The notes: a model not told the origin generated them from the sequence alone. DNA of 64,000 bases from Poriferisodalis sp965208555 (GCF_965208555.1 NZ_OZ242342.1:868001-932000), one strand, 5' to 3'. Counted from the stretch's first letter, positions 42,164 through 50,818 are shown. A program made the numbers and translations.

Positions 42164-43537
42164 ATGAGCCAGTCATTCACTGCCGGGACCAGCGACGAGA
42201 ACCGTCGCACCGGTCAGACCGTCGAGCTGCTGCAGACCCTGATCCGCAACGAGTGCGTCAACTACGGCACGCCCGAATCAGGCGGCGAGGTCCGCAACTC
42301 CGACACACTTCAGGCCTACCTCGAAGGCGCCGGACTGGATCTCGAAGTCTTCGACGCGGCACCTGGCCGGCGGTCGCTGGTGACCCGCATCGAGGGCAGC
42401 GACCCGAACGCCCCCACCCTGTGCCTGATGGGCCACACCGACGTGGTGCCGGTGAATCGTGACGGCTGGAGCCGCGATCCGTTCGGCGGGGAGCTGGTCG
42501 ACGGCGAAGTCTGGGGCCGCGGCGCCGTCGACATGCTCAACCTCACGTCCTCGATGGCGGTGGCAATGCGGCACCTAGCCCTGACCGGCTACCGGCCCAA
42601 GGGCGACCTCATCTACTTCGCCTGCGCCGACGAGGAAGCCGGTTCGAACTACGGCGCTCGCTGGATGGCCGAGAACCACTGGGATGTCATCGGCGCCGAC
42701 TACGTGCTGACCGAGAACGGCGGCCTGCACTCGGGGTCGCCCGACGCCCCGTTCATCGGCATGAACATCGGCGAGAAGGGCGTGGCGTGGCGGCGGCTGC
42801 GGGTGCGCGGCGTGCCCGGCCACGGCTCACGCCCGTTCCGTCAGGACAACGCTTTGGTGAAGGCCGCCGCGGTGGTGCACCGGATCTCGCAGTACCGGCC
42901 CCCGCCGAAGTTCCACGAGCTGTGGCGCGAGCAGGTCGACACGCTCGGCGTCGATGACGAGACCAAGGCCATCATGCTCGACGAGTCCCTCATCGAGGAC
43001 TGGCTGGATGCCCATCCGAGCGCGTCGGCCGCAGCGCACCTGTACTCGTGCACCCACACATCGTTCTCGCCGAACGTCCTCGGGGCGCCCACCGCCATGA
43101 AGACGAACGTCATCCCCGATCACGTCGACATCGAGGTGGATGTGCGGACGCTGCCCGGCGAGGGCGCTGCTGAGGTGCAGGCGCATCTCGACGAGGCGCT
43201 CGGTGATCTGGCCGACCAGGTCGAGGTGGAGATCATCATGAACGACCCGGCATCGCTGAGCCGGGTCGAGACGCCGCTGTGGGACGCACTGGAGGTGGCG
43301 GTGGGGCGGCGCTTCCCGACGGCCCGGCTGACGCCGCAGCTCATCATCGGTTTCACCGACTCCCGGGTGTATCGCGACATGGGCGCGGTCGCGTACGGCG
43401 CCGGCCTGTTCAGCCCCGAGCTCGACGGCGCCGACTTCGGCGCCCGGTTCCACGGGAACGACGAGCGCATCGACATCGAGTCGCTGGCGCTCACCACCCA
43501 GCTGTGGCTCGACGTGGTCGACAGCCTCTGGGACTGA
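42164..43537 (+). CDS. M20 family metallopeptidase (ArgE/DapE-like)
   Basis: 457 residues. Zinc ligands in CLMGHTDVVPVNRDG and GRGAVDMLNLTSS, then the catalytic Glu pair in YFACADEEAGSNYGARW; the dimerisation domain begins near GVAWRRLRVRGVPGHGSRPF. The NYGTPESGGE start and length match the M20 deacylase/peptidase group. It cleaves amide bonds of acylated amino acids or dipeptides. It is divergent from the amidase gene, so both may act on related amides. The exact substrate is unknown. Confidence 0.9.
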   Translation: MSQSFTAGTSDENRRTGQTVELLQTLIRNECVNYGTPESGGEVRNSDTLQAYLEGAGLDLEVFDAAPGRRSLVTRIEGSDPNAPTLCLMGHTDVVPVNRDGWSRDPFGGELVDGEVWGRGAVDMLNLTSSMAVAMRHLALTGYRPKGDLIYFACADEEAGSNYGARWMAENHWDVIGADYVLTENGGLHSGSPDAPFIGMNIGEKGVAWRRLRVRGVPGHGSRPFRQDNALVKAAAVVHRISQYRPPPKFHELWREQVDTLGVDDETKAIMLDESLIEDWLDAHPSASAAAHLYSCTHTSFSPNVLGAPTAMKTNVIPDHVDIEVDVRTLPGEGAAEVQAHLDEALGDLADQVEVEIIMNDPASLSRVETPLWDALEVAVGRRFPTARLTPQLIIGFTDSRVYRDMGAVAYGAGLFSPELDGADFGARFHGNDERIDIESLALTTQLWLDVVDSLWD

Positions 43538-43600
43538 GGGCCGCGCTCACGGGCCGGCCGGCCGGGACTCCGCGCCGGTTGGGGCATTTAGGGCCAGCCA

Positions 43601-43606
43601 TACACT
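43601..43606 (+). promoter_or_regulatory. -10 box of the sufC-sufS-sufU operon (leaderless)
   Basis: TACACT, 7 nt before ATG 43614, with no Shine-Dalgarno. Confidence 0.5.
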
Positions 43607-43613
43607 GCGGTTG

Positions 43614-44396
43614 ATGGCAGTGGCCAACACAGCGCCTGATGCACCCCTCTTCGAGATCGACGATTTGGGCGTACGGGCCGTCGAGGGCCCGCAGATCCTG
43701 CGCGGCGTGGATCTGGTGGTCAACGCCGGCGAGTGCCACGCCATCATGGGTCCCAACGGCTCGGGCAAGTCGACGCTGGCCACCACGATCCTGGGATCGC
43801 CCGAGTACGAGGTCACCGGCGGGGAGATCCGCTACCGGGGCGACGACGTCTCCGAGTGGGATCCCGACGCCCGCTCGAAGGCTGGGCTGTTCCTGGCCTT
43901 CCAGTACCCGCAGCACATCCCGGGCGTGTCGGTGCGCAACTTCCTGCGCCAGGCAGTCTCGGCACGGCGCGGCGAGGATGTGTCGGCCATCGAGATCTAC
44001 GTCGCCATGGGCGAGTGGATGTCGCGGCTGGGCATGGACGAGTCGTTCATGGACCGCTACCTCAACGAGGGCTTCAGCGGCGGCGAGCGCAAGCGCAACG
44101 AGATCCTGCAGCTCGCCCTGCTCGAGCCCGACGTGGCAGTGCTGGACGAGACCGATTCGGGCCTCGACATCGACGCGCTGCGGGTGGTGGCCACCGGCCT
44201 GCAGCAGGTCCGTGCCGAGCGGCCGCACATGGGCGTCGTGCTCATCACCCACTACGAGCGCCTGCTGGGCGAGATCGAGCCCGACTACGTCCACGTGCTG
44301 GTCGACGGGCAGATCGTGGCCTCGGGCGGCCCCGAGCTCGCCGCCGAGCTGGAACGCGACGGCTACGAGCCGTTCGAGCAGAGGGCAGCGGCATGA
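43614..44396 (+). CDS. sufC: SufC, Fe-S cluster assembly ATPase (copy 1)
   Basis: 260 residues. Walker A GPNGSGKST, the SufC-specific FLAFQYPQHIPGVSVRNFL, signature FSGGERKRNEILQLALL, then LDETDSGLDIDALRVVA and ITHYERLL. SufC powers the SufBCD scaffold in the cytoplasm. The next gene, sufS, overlaps its stop by 4 nt (ATGA). A second SufC paralogue lies on the minus strand with sufD and sufB (49928-50818), so the scaffold partners of this copy are encoded 6-12 kb away. Confidence 0.92.
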   Translation: MAVANTAPDAPLFEIDDLGVRAVEGPQILRGVDLVVNAGECHAIMGPNGSGKSTLATTILGSPEYEVTGGEIRYRGDDVSEWDPDARSKAGLFLAFQYPQHIPGVSVRNFLRQAVSARRGEDVSAIEIYVAMGEWMSRLGMDESFMDRYLNEGFSGGERKRNEILQLALLEPDVAVLDETDSGLDIDALRVVATGLQQVRAERPHMGVVLITHYERLLGEIEPDYVHVLVDGQIVASGGPELAAELERDGYEPFEQRAAA

Positions 44397-45640
44397 GCGC
44401 CGGCGCCGGCCCCGACATCGACGGAGCCGTGAAGGCGCAGTTCCCGCTGCTCGAGCGCAGCGTCCACGGCCAGCCGATCGTCTATCTCGACTCTGCGGCG
44501 TCGTCGCAGAAGCCGGTGGCGGTGCTCGACGCCATGGACGACTACTACCGCACGGTCAACGCCAACGTGCATCGTGGCGCGTACGAGATCGCTGCCGCCG
44601 CGACCGAGCAGATGGAGCAGGCTCGGGCCGACGTTGCCCGGTTCATCTCCGCTCCGAGCGCGGACGAGATCGTGTTCACCAAGAACGCCACCGAGGCCAT
44701 GAACCTGGTGGCCCGCTCGTGGGGCGGCTCGAACCTCGGGCCGGCCGATGCGATCGTGCTCACCGAGATGGAGCACCACGCCAACATCGTGCCGTGGCAC
44801 ATCCTGGCCGCCGAGCGGGGCTTCGAGATCCGCTGGATTCCGATCACCCACGACGGCTGCTTGGACCTCACCGATCTCGACCGCCTGCTCGACGGGGCGA
44901 AGCTGCTATCGGTCACCGCCATGAGCAACGTGCTCGGCACGCTCAACCCGATCCCCCGCCTTGCCGCCGCCGCTCACGACGCCGGCGCGCTGCTCAGCGT
45001 GGACGCCAGCCAGTACGTGCCGCACCTGCCCACTGACGTGGGCGAACTGGGCGCCGACTTCATGGTGTTCACCGGGCACAAGATGTGCGGTCCGACCGGT
45101 GTGGGCGTGCTGTGGGCCCGCATGGAGCTGCTCGACGCCATGCCGCCATTCCTGGGCGGCGGCGAGATGATCCTCGACGTCACCAAGGAAGGCTTCCGGC
45201 CCAACACGGTGCCGCACAAGTTCGAGGCGGGCACGCCGCCCATCGCCGAGATCGTGGGCCTCGGTGCAGCGGTCAGATACCTGGAGGGGCTGGGCATGGA
45301 TGCCGTGCGAGCCCACGAAGTCAGCCTCACGGGCTACGCCTTGCGAACGTTGACCGACCGCCACGGCGACGACATCACCGTGCACGGACCGTCCGAGCCG
45401 GCCCAGCGCGGCGGTGTGCTGTCGTTCGTGTATCGCGACGTGCATCCGCACGACATCTCCCAGGTGCTCGACCAGAGCGGCGTGTGCGTGCGTGCCGGTC
45501 ACCACTGCGCCAAGCCGCTCATGCGATGCCTCGGCGTCACCGCCACGACGCGGGCCTCGCTGTACGTGTACAACGACACTTCCGACATAGATTCGCTGGC
45601 CGAAGCGCTCGACGAGGTCGGCGCGCTGTTCGGCCACTAG
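44393..45640 (+). CDS. sufS: Cysteine desulfurase SufS
   Basis: 415 residues, a type II PLP enzyme. N-terminal IVYLDSAASSQKPVAVLDAM, NVHRGAYEIAAAATE, the PLP-binding Lys in MVFTGHKMCGPTGVGVL and the catalytic Cys in GVCVRAGHHCAKPLMR. It takes sulfur from cysteine and hands it to SufU. ATG 44393 overlaps the sufC stop; the frame upstream to 43733 is only an overlapping reading of sufC. The sufC-sufS-sufU order is common in Actinobacteria. Confidence 0.94.
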   Translation: MSAGAGPDIDGAVKAQFPLLERSVHGQPIVYLDSAASSQKPVAVLDAMDDYYRTVNANVHRGAYEIAAAATEQMEQARADVARFISAPSADEIVFTKNATEAMNLVARSWGGSNLGPADAIVLTEMEHHANIVPWHILAAERGFEIRWIPITHDGCLDLTDLDRLLDGAKLLSVTAMSNVLGTLNPIPRLAAAAHDAGALLSVDASQYVPHLPTDVGELGADFMVFTGHKMCGPTGVGVLWARMELLDAMPPFLGGGEMILDVTKEGFRPNTVPHKFEAGTPPIAEIVGLGAAVRYLEGLGMDAVRAHEVSLTGYALRTLTDRHGDDITVHGPSEPAQRGGVLSFVYRDVHPHDISQVLDQSGVCVRAGHHCAKPLMRCLGVTATTRASLYVYNDTSDIDSLAEALDEVGALFGH

Positions 45641-45670
45641 AGGCAACGGACCGGGACGAAGCGAGATCCG

Positions 45671-46177
45671 ATGGCTGGGCTCGAAGACCTGTACCGGGAG
45701 ATCATCCTCGACCACTACCGGAACCCGCGCAATCGCGGCGAGCTGGAGTGCCCGCCTGCGCGCCGGAGCGAGGGCTTCAACCCGCTGTGCGGGGACGAGG
45801 TGGTGCTGACCTTCGAGATGGACGGCGATGTGGTGACCGACCTTCGTGTCGGCGGCTACGGCTGCTCGATCAGCCAGGCGTCCGCGTCGATGATGTCGGC
45901 TGCGGTGATCGGCAAGACAATCGATGAGATCCGCGATCTGACGCGGTCGTTCAAGGCCATGATGTCGATTCACGAGGAATCGATCGGCGGCGACGGCAGC
46001 GAAGCGCTCGACGGAGCTGGGGCCGGTGGGTCAGGTGGCTCAGACGACGGGGCGCTGCGTCTGGGTGATCTGGAAGCGTTGCGGGGCGTGGTGAAGTTCC
46101 CTGTGCGCATCAAGTGCGCCACTCTCGGCTGGAACGCGCTCGCCACCGGCCTCGACGAGTCAGCCGAAGCAAGTTGA
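45671..46177 (+). CDS. sufU: SufU, sulfur-transfer protein of the SUF system
   Basis: 168 residues. Zinc/sulfur ligands are all present: NPLCGDEVVL, GGYGCSISQASASMM and KCATLGWNAL. SufU accepts the persulfide from SufS through its zinc site. An acidic/glycine insertion (about residues 105-135, GGDGSEALDGAGAGGSGGSD) lengthens the region between the second and third cysteine motifs compared with Bacillus SufU. It starts 30 nt after sufS and is probably in the same transcript. Confidence 0.92.
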   Translation: MAGLEDLYREIILDHYRNPRNRGELECPPARRSEGFNPLCGDEVVLTFEMDGDVVTDLRVGGYGCSISQASASMMSAAVIGKTIDEIRDLTRSFKAMMSIHEESIGGDGSEALDGAGAGGSGGSDDGALRLGDLEALRGVVKFPVRIKCATLGWNALATGLDESAEAS

Positions 46178-46244
46178 ATCCCCGGATGCCTCGGCTCACG
46201 CCTGCGCGCATCCGCTAGGTCTGCACCGTGTCGGCGGGGCCTGC

Positions 46245-46250
46245 TTCTAT
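46245..46250 (+). promoter_or_regulatory. -10 box of the flavin monooxygenase gene (leaderless)
   Basis: TTCTAT, 7 nt before ATG 46258, with no Shine-Dalgarno. Confidence 0.4.
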
Positions 46251-46257
46251 AGGCACC

Positions 46258-47439
46258 ATGTCTGCCGCTGCCGAACGCCGCATCGAACTCGTCGAGCGGG
46301 CGCGGCAGCTTGCGCCGAAGCTGGCCGCTCGCGCTGCGGCGGATCCGTGGGCGAGGCGGGTCGAGCCCGACGTCATCGACGAGTTGCGCTCGGCCGAGCT
46401 GATGACGATCGGCCAGCCGAGCGCCAACGGCGGCCAAGAGCTCGACTGGATCACGTACTTGGAAGTGAACGCGGCATTGGCTGAGGGCTGCCCGTCAACC
46501 GCGTGGCACTCGTGCGTTGGCAATGCACACGCGTGGCTGGTGGGCCACTGGCCCGACGCTTGCCAGGAGGAGATGTACAGCGGCGGACCTGACATCTATG
46601 TGGCAGGCGTGCTGGTCGACCGCGGCGACGCCACCCCGGTGGACGGCGGCTGGAAGCTCAGCGGCTTCTGGCCGTTCGGGTCAGGCATCGATCACGCCGG
46701 CTGGGTCATCCTGGGCGGACACTTCCCGTCCCCAGACGGCGACGGCCACATCTCGGGCATGTTCGTGCTGCCGGCCGACGACGTCTCCGCGCTCGACGAC
46801 TGGCACGCCAACGGTCTGCGGGCCACCGGCAGCAGCAGCATCGTGGCCGACGACGTGTTCGTGCCCGAACACCGTTTCGTCGCCGGCGAGGTGCTGGCTT
46901 CAGGCGACACGCCGGGCATGTCCCGCAACACCGGCTGGATACAGCGCAGTTCGCTGATGCCGACGCTGGCCTATGCGCTCGTGCCGCCGGCTCTGGGGGC
47001 CGCCCGGGCATCGCTGGCCGCATTCGCCGAGGAAGTCGACGGCAAGATCATCAGCCACGTCGACGTGCTGCAGACCGACTGGCCGCTGACGCACCGCCAA
47101 TTCGCCGAAGCCCATGCGCTCGTCGACCAGGGTGAGCTGCTGATGCGACGCACTGCGGAGCTGCTCATGGAGACGGCCCTCAACAACGAGTCGCTGGAGC
47201 TGCCGCTGCGGGCACGGGTGCGCCTGGACTGCGCGTACGCCGTCCGCCGCTGCCTCGAAGCGACCCAGAGCATCTACCTGGCAACCGGGGGCCGGGGCGT
47301 ACGCGATTCCAACCGGATCGGCCGCTTGCAGGCCGATCTGCAGGCCATCAACATGCACGCCATCACAGCCCTCGACCCCGCCCTCGAGGCCTACGGACGC
47401 ATCCTCATGGGCCACCCACCCCGCACCCCCCGCCTCTAG
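46258..47439 (+). CDS. Acyl-CoA dehydrogenase-fold flavin monooxygenase (HsaA/DszC-like)
   Basis: 393 residues. It has the fold of acyl-CoA dehydrogenases but the features of FMNH2-dependent hydroxylases: GCPSTAWHSCVGNAHAWLVG, VDGGWKLSGFWPFGSGIDHA, WHANGLRATGSSSIVADDVF, and a C-terminal LATGGRGVRDSNRIGRLQAD. Relatives include HsaA (steroid hydroxylase) and DszC. It needs reduced flavin from a reductase; the HsaB-like reductase at 60515-61009 is a candidate. An upstream GTG (46228) is less likely than ATG 46258, which has the leaderless box. The substrate is unknown. Confidence 0.82.
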   Translation: MSAAAERRIELVERARQLAPKLAARAAADPWARRVEPDVIDELRSAELMTIGQPSANGGQELDWITYLEVNAALAEGCPSTAWHSCVGNAHAWLVGHWPDACQEEMYSGGPDIYVAGVLVDRGDATPVDGGWKLSGFWPFGSGIDHAGWVILGGHFPSPDGDGHISGMFVLPADDVSALDDWHANGLRATGSSSIVADDVFVPEHRFVAGEVLASGDTPGMSRNTGWIQRSSLMPTLAYALVPPALGAARASLAAFAEEVDGKIISHVDVLQTDWPLTHRQFAEAHALVDQGELLMRRTAELLMETALNNESLELPLRARVRLDCAYAVRRCLEATQSIYLATGGRGVRDSNRIGRLQADLQAINMHAITALDPALEAYGRILMGHPPRTPRL

Positions 47440-47475
47440 CCCAAAGCGCAATCGGGCGGTCGAGGCACCGGTTAG

Positions 47476-47490
47476 CGCGGATTATCCGCG
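47476..47490. terminator. 15-nt palindrome between convergent genes
   Basis: CGCGGATTATCCGCG (five-pair stem CGCGG/CCGCG, loop ATTAT) overlaps the stop codon (TAA) of the PIN-domain gene and follows the flavin monooxygenase gene on the other strand. There is no T-tract, so an intrinsic terminator is only a weak guess. Confidence 0.3.
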
Positions 47491-47931
47491 TTCAGGCGCC
47501 TGCTTGTCGAGCATTCGATAGTCGGCACCGATGCCGGTCATCGCGGCGCCGATACGCGGCCCGTGATCGCCGGACCATACGCAGAGCGGCGCAGCGAGAA
47601 ATTCTGCCGCCGCCACTGCTTCCGAACCGAGGCTGGAAAGCCCGAACGTCGCGGCCAACTCAGCCATGCGAAAAGCGATCGACCGCATCGGCACAATCTG
47701 GACATCCTCATCAAGCATGACGAGGCGATCGCCGAGAGCGCGCTGGGTATCCCGCGACCACGCACCCGTGAGCGCCCCGCCGCTCGATCGGACGACCGAA
47801 CGACACAATCGCACCAGATAGAGATTGGTCGTCGCCGGCGAGTTGTCGGCGAGCGTCTGGCTGAGCGCCGGACCTGCCTCGTCTGCGAGCAGGTCGCGTA
47901 GGAGATGATCGTCGAGAATGACTCGGCTCAT
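47482..47931 (-). CDS. PIN-like toxin of a type II toxin-antitoxin pair (divergent)
   Basis: 149 residues. The N-terminal RVILDDHLLRDLL supplies the first PIN aspartate, and LCVWSGDHGPRIGAA holds the late aspartate as in VapC (TGD). The middle acidic residues are less clear (Glu91, Glu104 or Glu110), so it is a divergent PIN protein. VapC-type PIN proteins are RNases that cut tRNA or rRNA. ATG 47931 overlaps the stop of the AbrB-like gene by 4 nt, the usual antitoxin-toxin arrangement. Toxicity is inferred from context. Confidence 0.7.
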   Translation of the reverse strand: MSRVILDDHLLRDLLADEAGPALSQTLADNSPATTNLYLVRLCRSVVRSSGGALTGAWSRDTQRALGDRLVMLDEDVQIVPMRSIAFRMAELAATFGLSSLGSEAVAAAEFLAAPLCVWSGDHGPRIGAAMTGIGADYRMLDKQAPERG

Positions 47932-48167
47932 GTGGTGGCGAGATCAGGATCGTCGTCAAGAGAGCGGACGAACTCGGCGTGCTGCTCATGAGTCAGCAGA
48001 TCACCGAGGAGCCGCCGGGCCTGACCTGCAGGCACCGTCAGCACGCAAAAGCCCAGGTCCAAGACGTCGACTTGACCGCCATCGTCCAGCTCCCAGCGGT
48101 GACGCACTTCAGCGGGCAGCGACATCTGCCCCGACGACGACACCTTGTACTGCTGCACGGCGTTCAT
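47928..48167 (-). CDS. AbrB/SpoVT-like antitoxin
   Basis: 79 residues. The N-terminal swapped-hairpin DNA-binding motif QYKVSSSGQMSLPAEVRHRW is followed by VDVLDLGFCVLTVP and a C-terminal toxin-binding tail (LTHEQHAEFVRSLDDD). It should neutralise the PIN protein and repress its own promoter. AAGG stands 8 nt before the ATG. The inverted repeat at 48181-48205 is a likely operator. Confidence 0.78.
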   Translation of the reverse strand: MNAVQQYKVSSSGQMSLPAEVRHRWELDDGGQVDVLDLGFCVLTVPAGQARRLLGDLLTHEQHAEFVRSLDDDPDLATT

Positions 48168-48180
48168 GGTGAAACCTTAC

Positions 48181-48205
48181 TTGGTAGAGAGCATCGTATT
48201 ACCAA
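48181..48205. promoter_or_regulatory. Inverted-repeat operator of the first toxin-antitoxin pair
   Basis: TTGGTA (48181-48186) and TACCAA (48200-48205) form an inverted repeat with a 13-nt spacer, 14 nt upstream of the AbrB-like antitoxin start. The minus-strand TAATACGAT between the arms could be the -10 region, so antitoxin binding would block it. Confidence 0.5.
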
Positions 48206-48240
48206 ATGCCCCTGGGCTACGAGCTCCAAGGGTGAGCGGG

Positions 48241-48633
48241 CTATTGCACTTGGCGCAGGTCGCGCCAACGCCAGGGCGCGTTGGGCGCGAGCAGCTCAGG
48301 ATCGCCAGTCCACAACTCGGCATCGTGCGCGATGGCTGTGGCAGCAGCAAAGGCATCGGCGTAGGACATTCGGTGCTCCGACTTGAGCTTCGCCGCTTCG
48401 ACGACTCGGAGGGCACTCGGCATCTCGGCAGCCACATTCGCCAAGAGCCGGGGCAACAACTCGTCAGCGAGCGGCGGTCCCCAGCGGCGACGAATCGAGT
48501 GGTACACCTCGCCGACGTTGATCCACGACATCACGGCCTCGCCATCCTCGAGCAACTCGGACATCTGACGTCCAAGCGATTCCCGGCCCTGCATGAACTG
48601 CATCACCGGCCAGGCGTCCAGCACGACCGTCAT
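48241..48633 (-). CDS. vapC: VapC-type PIN ribonuclease toxin
   Basis: 130 residues with all four acidic PIN positions: Asp6 (VVLDAWPV), Glu42 (INVGEVYHS), Asp93 (MSYADAFAAA) and Asp111 (LWTGDPELL). VapC toxins are Mg-dependent RNases that stop translation. The start overlaps the vapB stop by one base (TGATG). It sits just downstream of a second complete antitoxin-toxin pair on the same strand. Confidence 0.88.
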   Translation of the reverse strand: MTVVLDAWPVMQFMQGRESLGRQMSELLEDGEAVMSWINVGEVYHSIRRRWGPPLADELLPRLLANVAAEMPSALRVVEAAKLKSEHRMSYADAFAAATAIAHDAELWTGDPELLAPNAPWRWRDLRQVQ

Positions 48634-48920
48634 CAGTCGGGTCGTCCGGCGATCGCATCGTCGGACAGCGATGCCTCGAACCGCGCGAATCGGGCTTCCT
48701 CCAGTTCACGGTCGAATCGCCGTTCCGCCATCAGTTCATCGGTCAGGTCTGGCTCGCTCGGCAGGCAACCGAACAACGAGCGGACGTCATCGCTGCGTCG
48801 CACGCTCACCGAATCGCCATCGCACCAGAAACTCACGCGGTCGCCCGGCCGGATGCCCAGTTCGTCGCGCATCTCCTTCGGAATGACCACCTGGCCCTTC
48901 GGCCCCACCTTGTGAGTCAT
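48633..48920 (-). CDS. vapB: VapB antitoxin, AbrB/SpoVT fold
   Basis: 95 residues. THKVGPKGQVVIPKEMRDEL is the AbrB/MazE-type DNA-binding hairpin, followed by GDRVSFWCDGDSVSVRR and a Glu/Arg-rich C-terminal helix (AERRFDRELEEARFARFEAS) that should wrap the VapC active site. It is transcribed from a TATACT box 7 nt before the ATG, so the mRNA is probably leaderless. Confidence 0.88.
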   Translation of the reverse strand: MTHKVGPKGQVVIPKEMRDELGIRPGDRVSFWCDGDSVSVRRSDDVRSLFGCLPSEPDLTDELMAERRFDRELEEARFARFEASLSDDAIAGRPD

Positions 48921-48933
48921 ACCATTGAGTATA
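48919..48933 (-). promoter_or_regulatory. Promoter/operator of vapBC (leaderless)
   Basis: Minus-strand TATACT (48928-48933) lies 7 nt before ATG 48920. The palindrome ATAC-CATTGA-GTAT (48919-48932) overlaps the box and the start codon, so VapB binding here would autoregulate the pair. Confidence 0.5.
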
Positions 48934-48963
48934 ACTTCAGGCCAGAAGCCTTCTCCAACCGAG

Positions 48964-49518
48964 TTACCAGCGGTGGCCGGGGGGGACGCCGGTCATCCAT
49001 TCGGAGATGCGGCGTGAGGTGCCCGGCGTGGTGCCGGGGGGCAGTTCGCCGGGGGGAAAGAACGCCACTTCGGCGATCTCGGGGGAGACCGATTCTTCGA
49101 CGCGCCAGTCGGTGACCACGAATACCACGACGTGATCGCTGCGGTTGCCATGGCGTGACGAGTAGACGCCGAGCACATTCTGGGGCGTCTCGGCGACGAC
49201 GACGCCGGTCTCCTCGCGCAGCTCCCTCGCCACCGCGTCCACGAGCGCCTCGCGCGTCTTGACCCCGCCGCCCGGCAGGAACCACCCGTCCCGATAGGTG
49301 TGCCGCACCAGGCAGACGCGGCCCTTGTGGTCGACCACCAGCCCGCGCACGCCCAGCGTCACCCGGGCAGGCCGCAGGCGCACCCAGAACTCGAAGAGCT
49401 GATGCAGCAGCCGGCGCAAACCCGGCTTCGATTCGACCGTTCCCTCAACGACCGGCGCAGGCGCGGGTCGTTCGGTTTGGTCGGGCTTCGGACGCCGCCT
49501 CAGGCGTGGCAGTCGCAT
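48964..49518 (-). CDS. NUDIX hydrolase
   Basis: 184 residues. The Nudix box GGGVKTREALVDAVARELRE continues into ETG and is complete (G-x5-E-x7-REUxEE-x-GU). A 45-residue basic/Pro leader comes first, and the C-terminus contains the FFPPGELPPG loop typical of mutT-like or (deoxy)ribonucleotide pyrophosphohydrolases. It hydrolyses a nucleoside diphosphate linked to some other group; the substrate is not predictable. ATG 49518 begins 11 nt after the dehydratase stop, so it is the likely end of the sufC2-phhB transcript. Confidence 0.88.
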   Translation of the reverse strand: MRLPRLRRRPKPDQTERPAPAPVVEGTVESKPGLRRLLHQLFEFWVRLRPARVTLGVRGLVVDHKGRVCLVRHTYRDGWFLPGGGVKTREALVDAVARELREETGVVVAETPQNVLGVYSSRHGNRSDHVVVFVVTDWRVEESVSPEIAEVAFFPPGELPPGTTPGTSRRISEWMTGVPPGHRW

Positions 49519-49528
49519 CGAGCGGCAA

Positions 49529-49825
49529 TCAGCCTGCGTCGCCTGCCAGGCCGTCCATCGCACGCGCCAGCGCGGCGTCCAGCTCGGTCACCCCGCCGCG
49601 GTCATGCGTGTTCAGCGCAACCTCGACCGTGCTGTACACGTTGGACCAGTTGGGGTGGTGGTCCATCTTCTCGGCCACCAGGGCCGCGGCGGCCATGAAC
49701 CCGAACGCCTCCACGAAGTTCCCGAAGCGGAACGTGCGGCGCAATTCGCTGCCCGACACATCCCATGCCCCGAGCTCGGCAGCCAGCGCTTCCAGTTCGT
49801 CCTCACTCAACAGTTCTCGTGCCAT
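49529..49825 (-). CDS. phhB: Pterin-4a-carbinolamine dehydratase
   Basis: 98 residues, family-typical length. LLSEDELEALAAELGAWDV, RTFRFGNFVEAFGFMAAAAL and KMDHHPNWSNVYSTVEVALN, including the His-His-Pro catalytic motif, then a THDRGGVTELD end. It dehydrates 4a-hydroxytetrahydrobiopterin or acts in molybdopterin-related steps. GGGAGG precedes ATG 49825; the longer frame to 49891 is unlikely. Confidence 0.9.
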   Translation of the reverse strand: MARELLSEDELEALAAELGAWDVSGSELRRTFRFGNFVEAFGFMAAAALVAEKMDHHPNWSNVYSTVEVALNTHDRGGVTELDAALARAMDGLAGDAG

Positions 49826-49927
49826 TCGGATCGCCCTCCCCTTGTTTCCCCTTGACCAGTCAACACGAACTCCTCGGCACATCGAAGGCACGCAACGGTG
49901 CCCGCGTCAAGGGAGATTCAGCGGCGC

Positions 49928-50818
49928 TCAGCCCAACTCGTCGAGCGGATCTGCCCAGGGGTCAGCGAACGGATCATCGGCCGGAGACGGCCCCGCTCCT
50001 GTACCGAGCGAGCTGCCGAGCCCGCCGATCGACACTGCCACGCCGGCGTCGGGCTCTTCGGGCAGGTACGGGGCGTAGCCGTCGGCTTCGAGTGCCTCCG
50101 CGAGCTCGGGACCGCCGGAGTCCACGATGCGGCCGTCCACGATCACGTGGACCTCGTCGGGCCGGAGGTACTCCAGCACCCGGGTGAAGTGCGTGATGGC
50201 CACCACGCCTAGGCCCGCCTCGGTGAGCGCTTCGATGCGGTTGGCGCAGGCCCGCAGCGCGTCGATGTCGAGGCCGCTGTCGATCTCGTCCAGGATGGCG
50301 ATGCGTGGCTGCAGCACTGCGAGCTGGACCGTCTCGTTGCGCTTCTTCTCGCCGCCCGACATGTCGACATTCAGCGGCCGTGCCACCAGCTCGGCCTTCA
50401 GCCCGACAGCGGCCGCCTCGGCTTCGAGAAGGCTGCGGGTGCGCTCGAGCTGGTCATCGCTCGGACCGTCATCGCCAGCCCGCAGCGCAAGTGCCTCGGC
50501 CAATGCCTGGGCGGCCGAGACGCCGGGCACCTCGGTCGGGTGCTGCATGGCCAGGAACAGCCCAGCCTGCGCCCGCTCCCAGGGCGCCAGGCTCAGCACG
50601 TCGACGCCGTCGAGGGTCACTGAGCCAGCGGTGACCTCGTAACCGGGCCTGCCCATGACGACGTGGGCCAGCGTGCTCTTGCCCGAGCCATTCGGCCCCA
50701 TCACCGCATGCACACGGCCCGAGGAGACCTCCAGGTCGACGCCCTGCAGGATTTCGGTGTCGCCCGCCGATGCGTGCAGGCCTTCGACGCGCAGCGTGTG
50801 CGCGGTGTTGTCGCTCAT
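49928..50818 (-). CDS. sufC: SufC-like Fe-S assembly ATPase (copy 2)
   Basis: 296 residues. Walker A GPNGSGKST, GLFLAMQHPTEVPGVS, signature MSGGEKKRNETVQLAVL, then LDEIDSGLDIDALRACA and ITHFTRVL, all SufC-type. It differs from the plus-strand SufC at 43614 and carries a C-terminal acidic/Gly/Pro tail of about 45 residues that is not typical. It starts within 4 nt of the Rieske gene, and sufD precedes that, so it is the SufC of the sufB/sufD cluster. Two SufC genes within 7 kb is unusual. Confidence 0.88.
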   Translation of the reverse strand: MSDNTAHTLRVEGLHASAGDTEILQGVDLEVSSGRVHAVMGPNGSGKSTLAHVVMGRPGYEVTAGSVTLDGVDVLSLAPWERAQAGLFLAMQHPTEVPGVSAAQALAEALALRAGDDGPSDDQLERTRSLLEAEAAAVGLKAELVARPLNVDMSGGEKKRNETVQLAVLQPRIAILDEIDSGLDIDALRACANRIEALTEAGLGVVAITHFTRVLEYLRPDEVHVIVDGRIVDSGGPELAEALEADGYAPYLPEEPDAGVAVSIGGLGSSLGTGAGPSPADDPFADPWADPLDELG

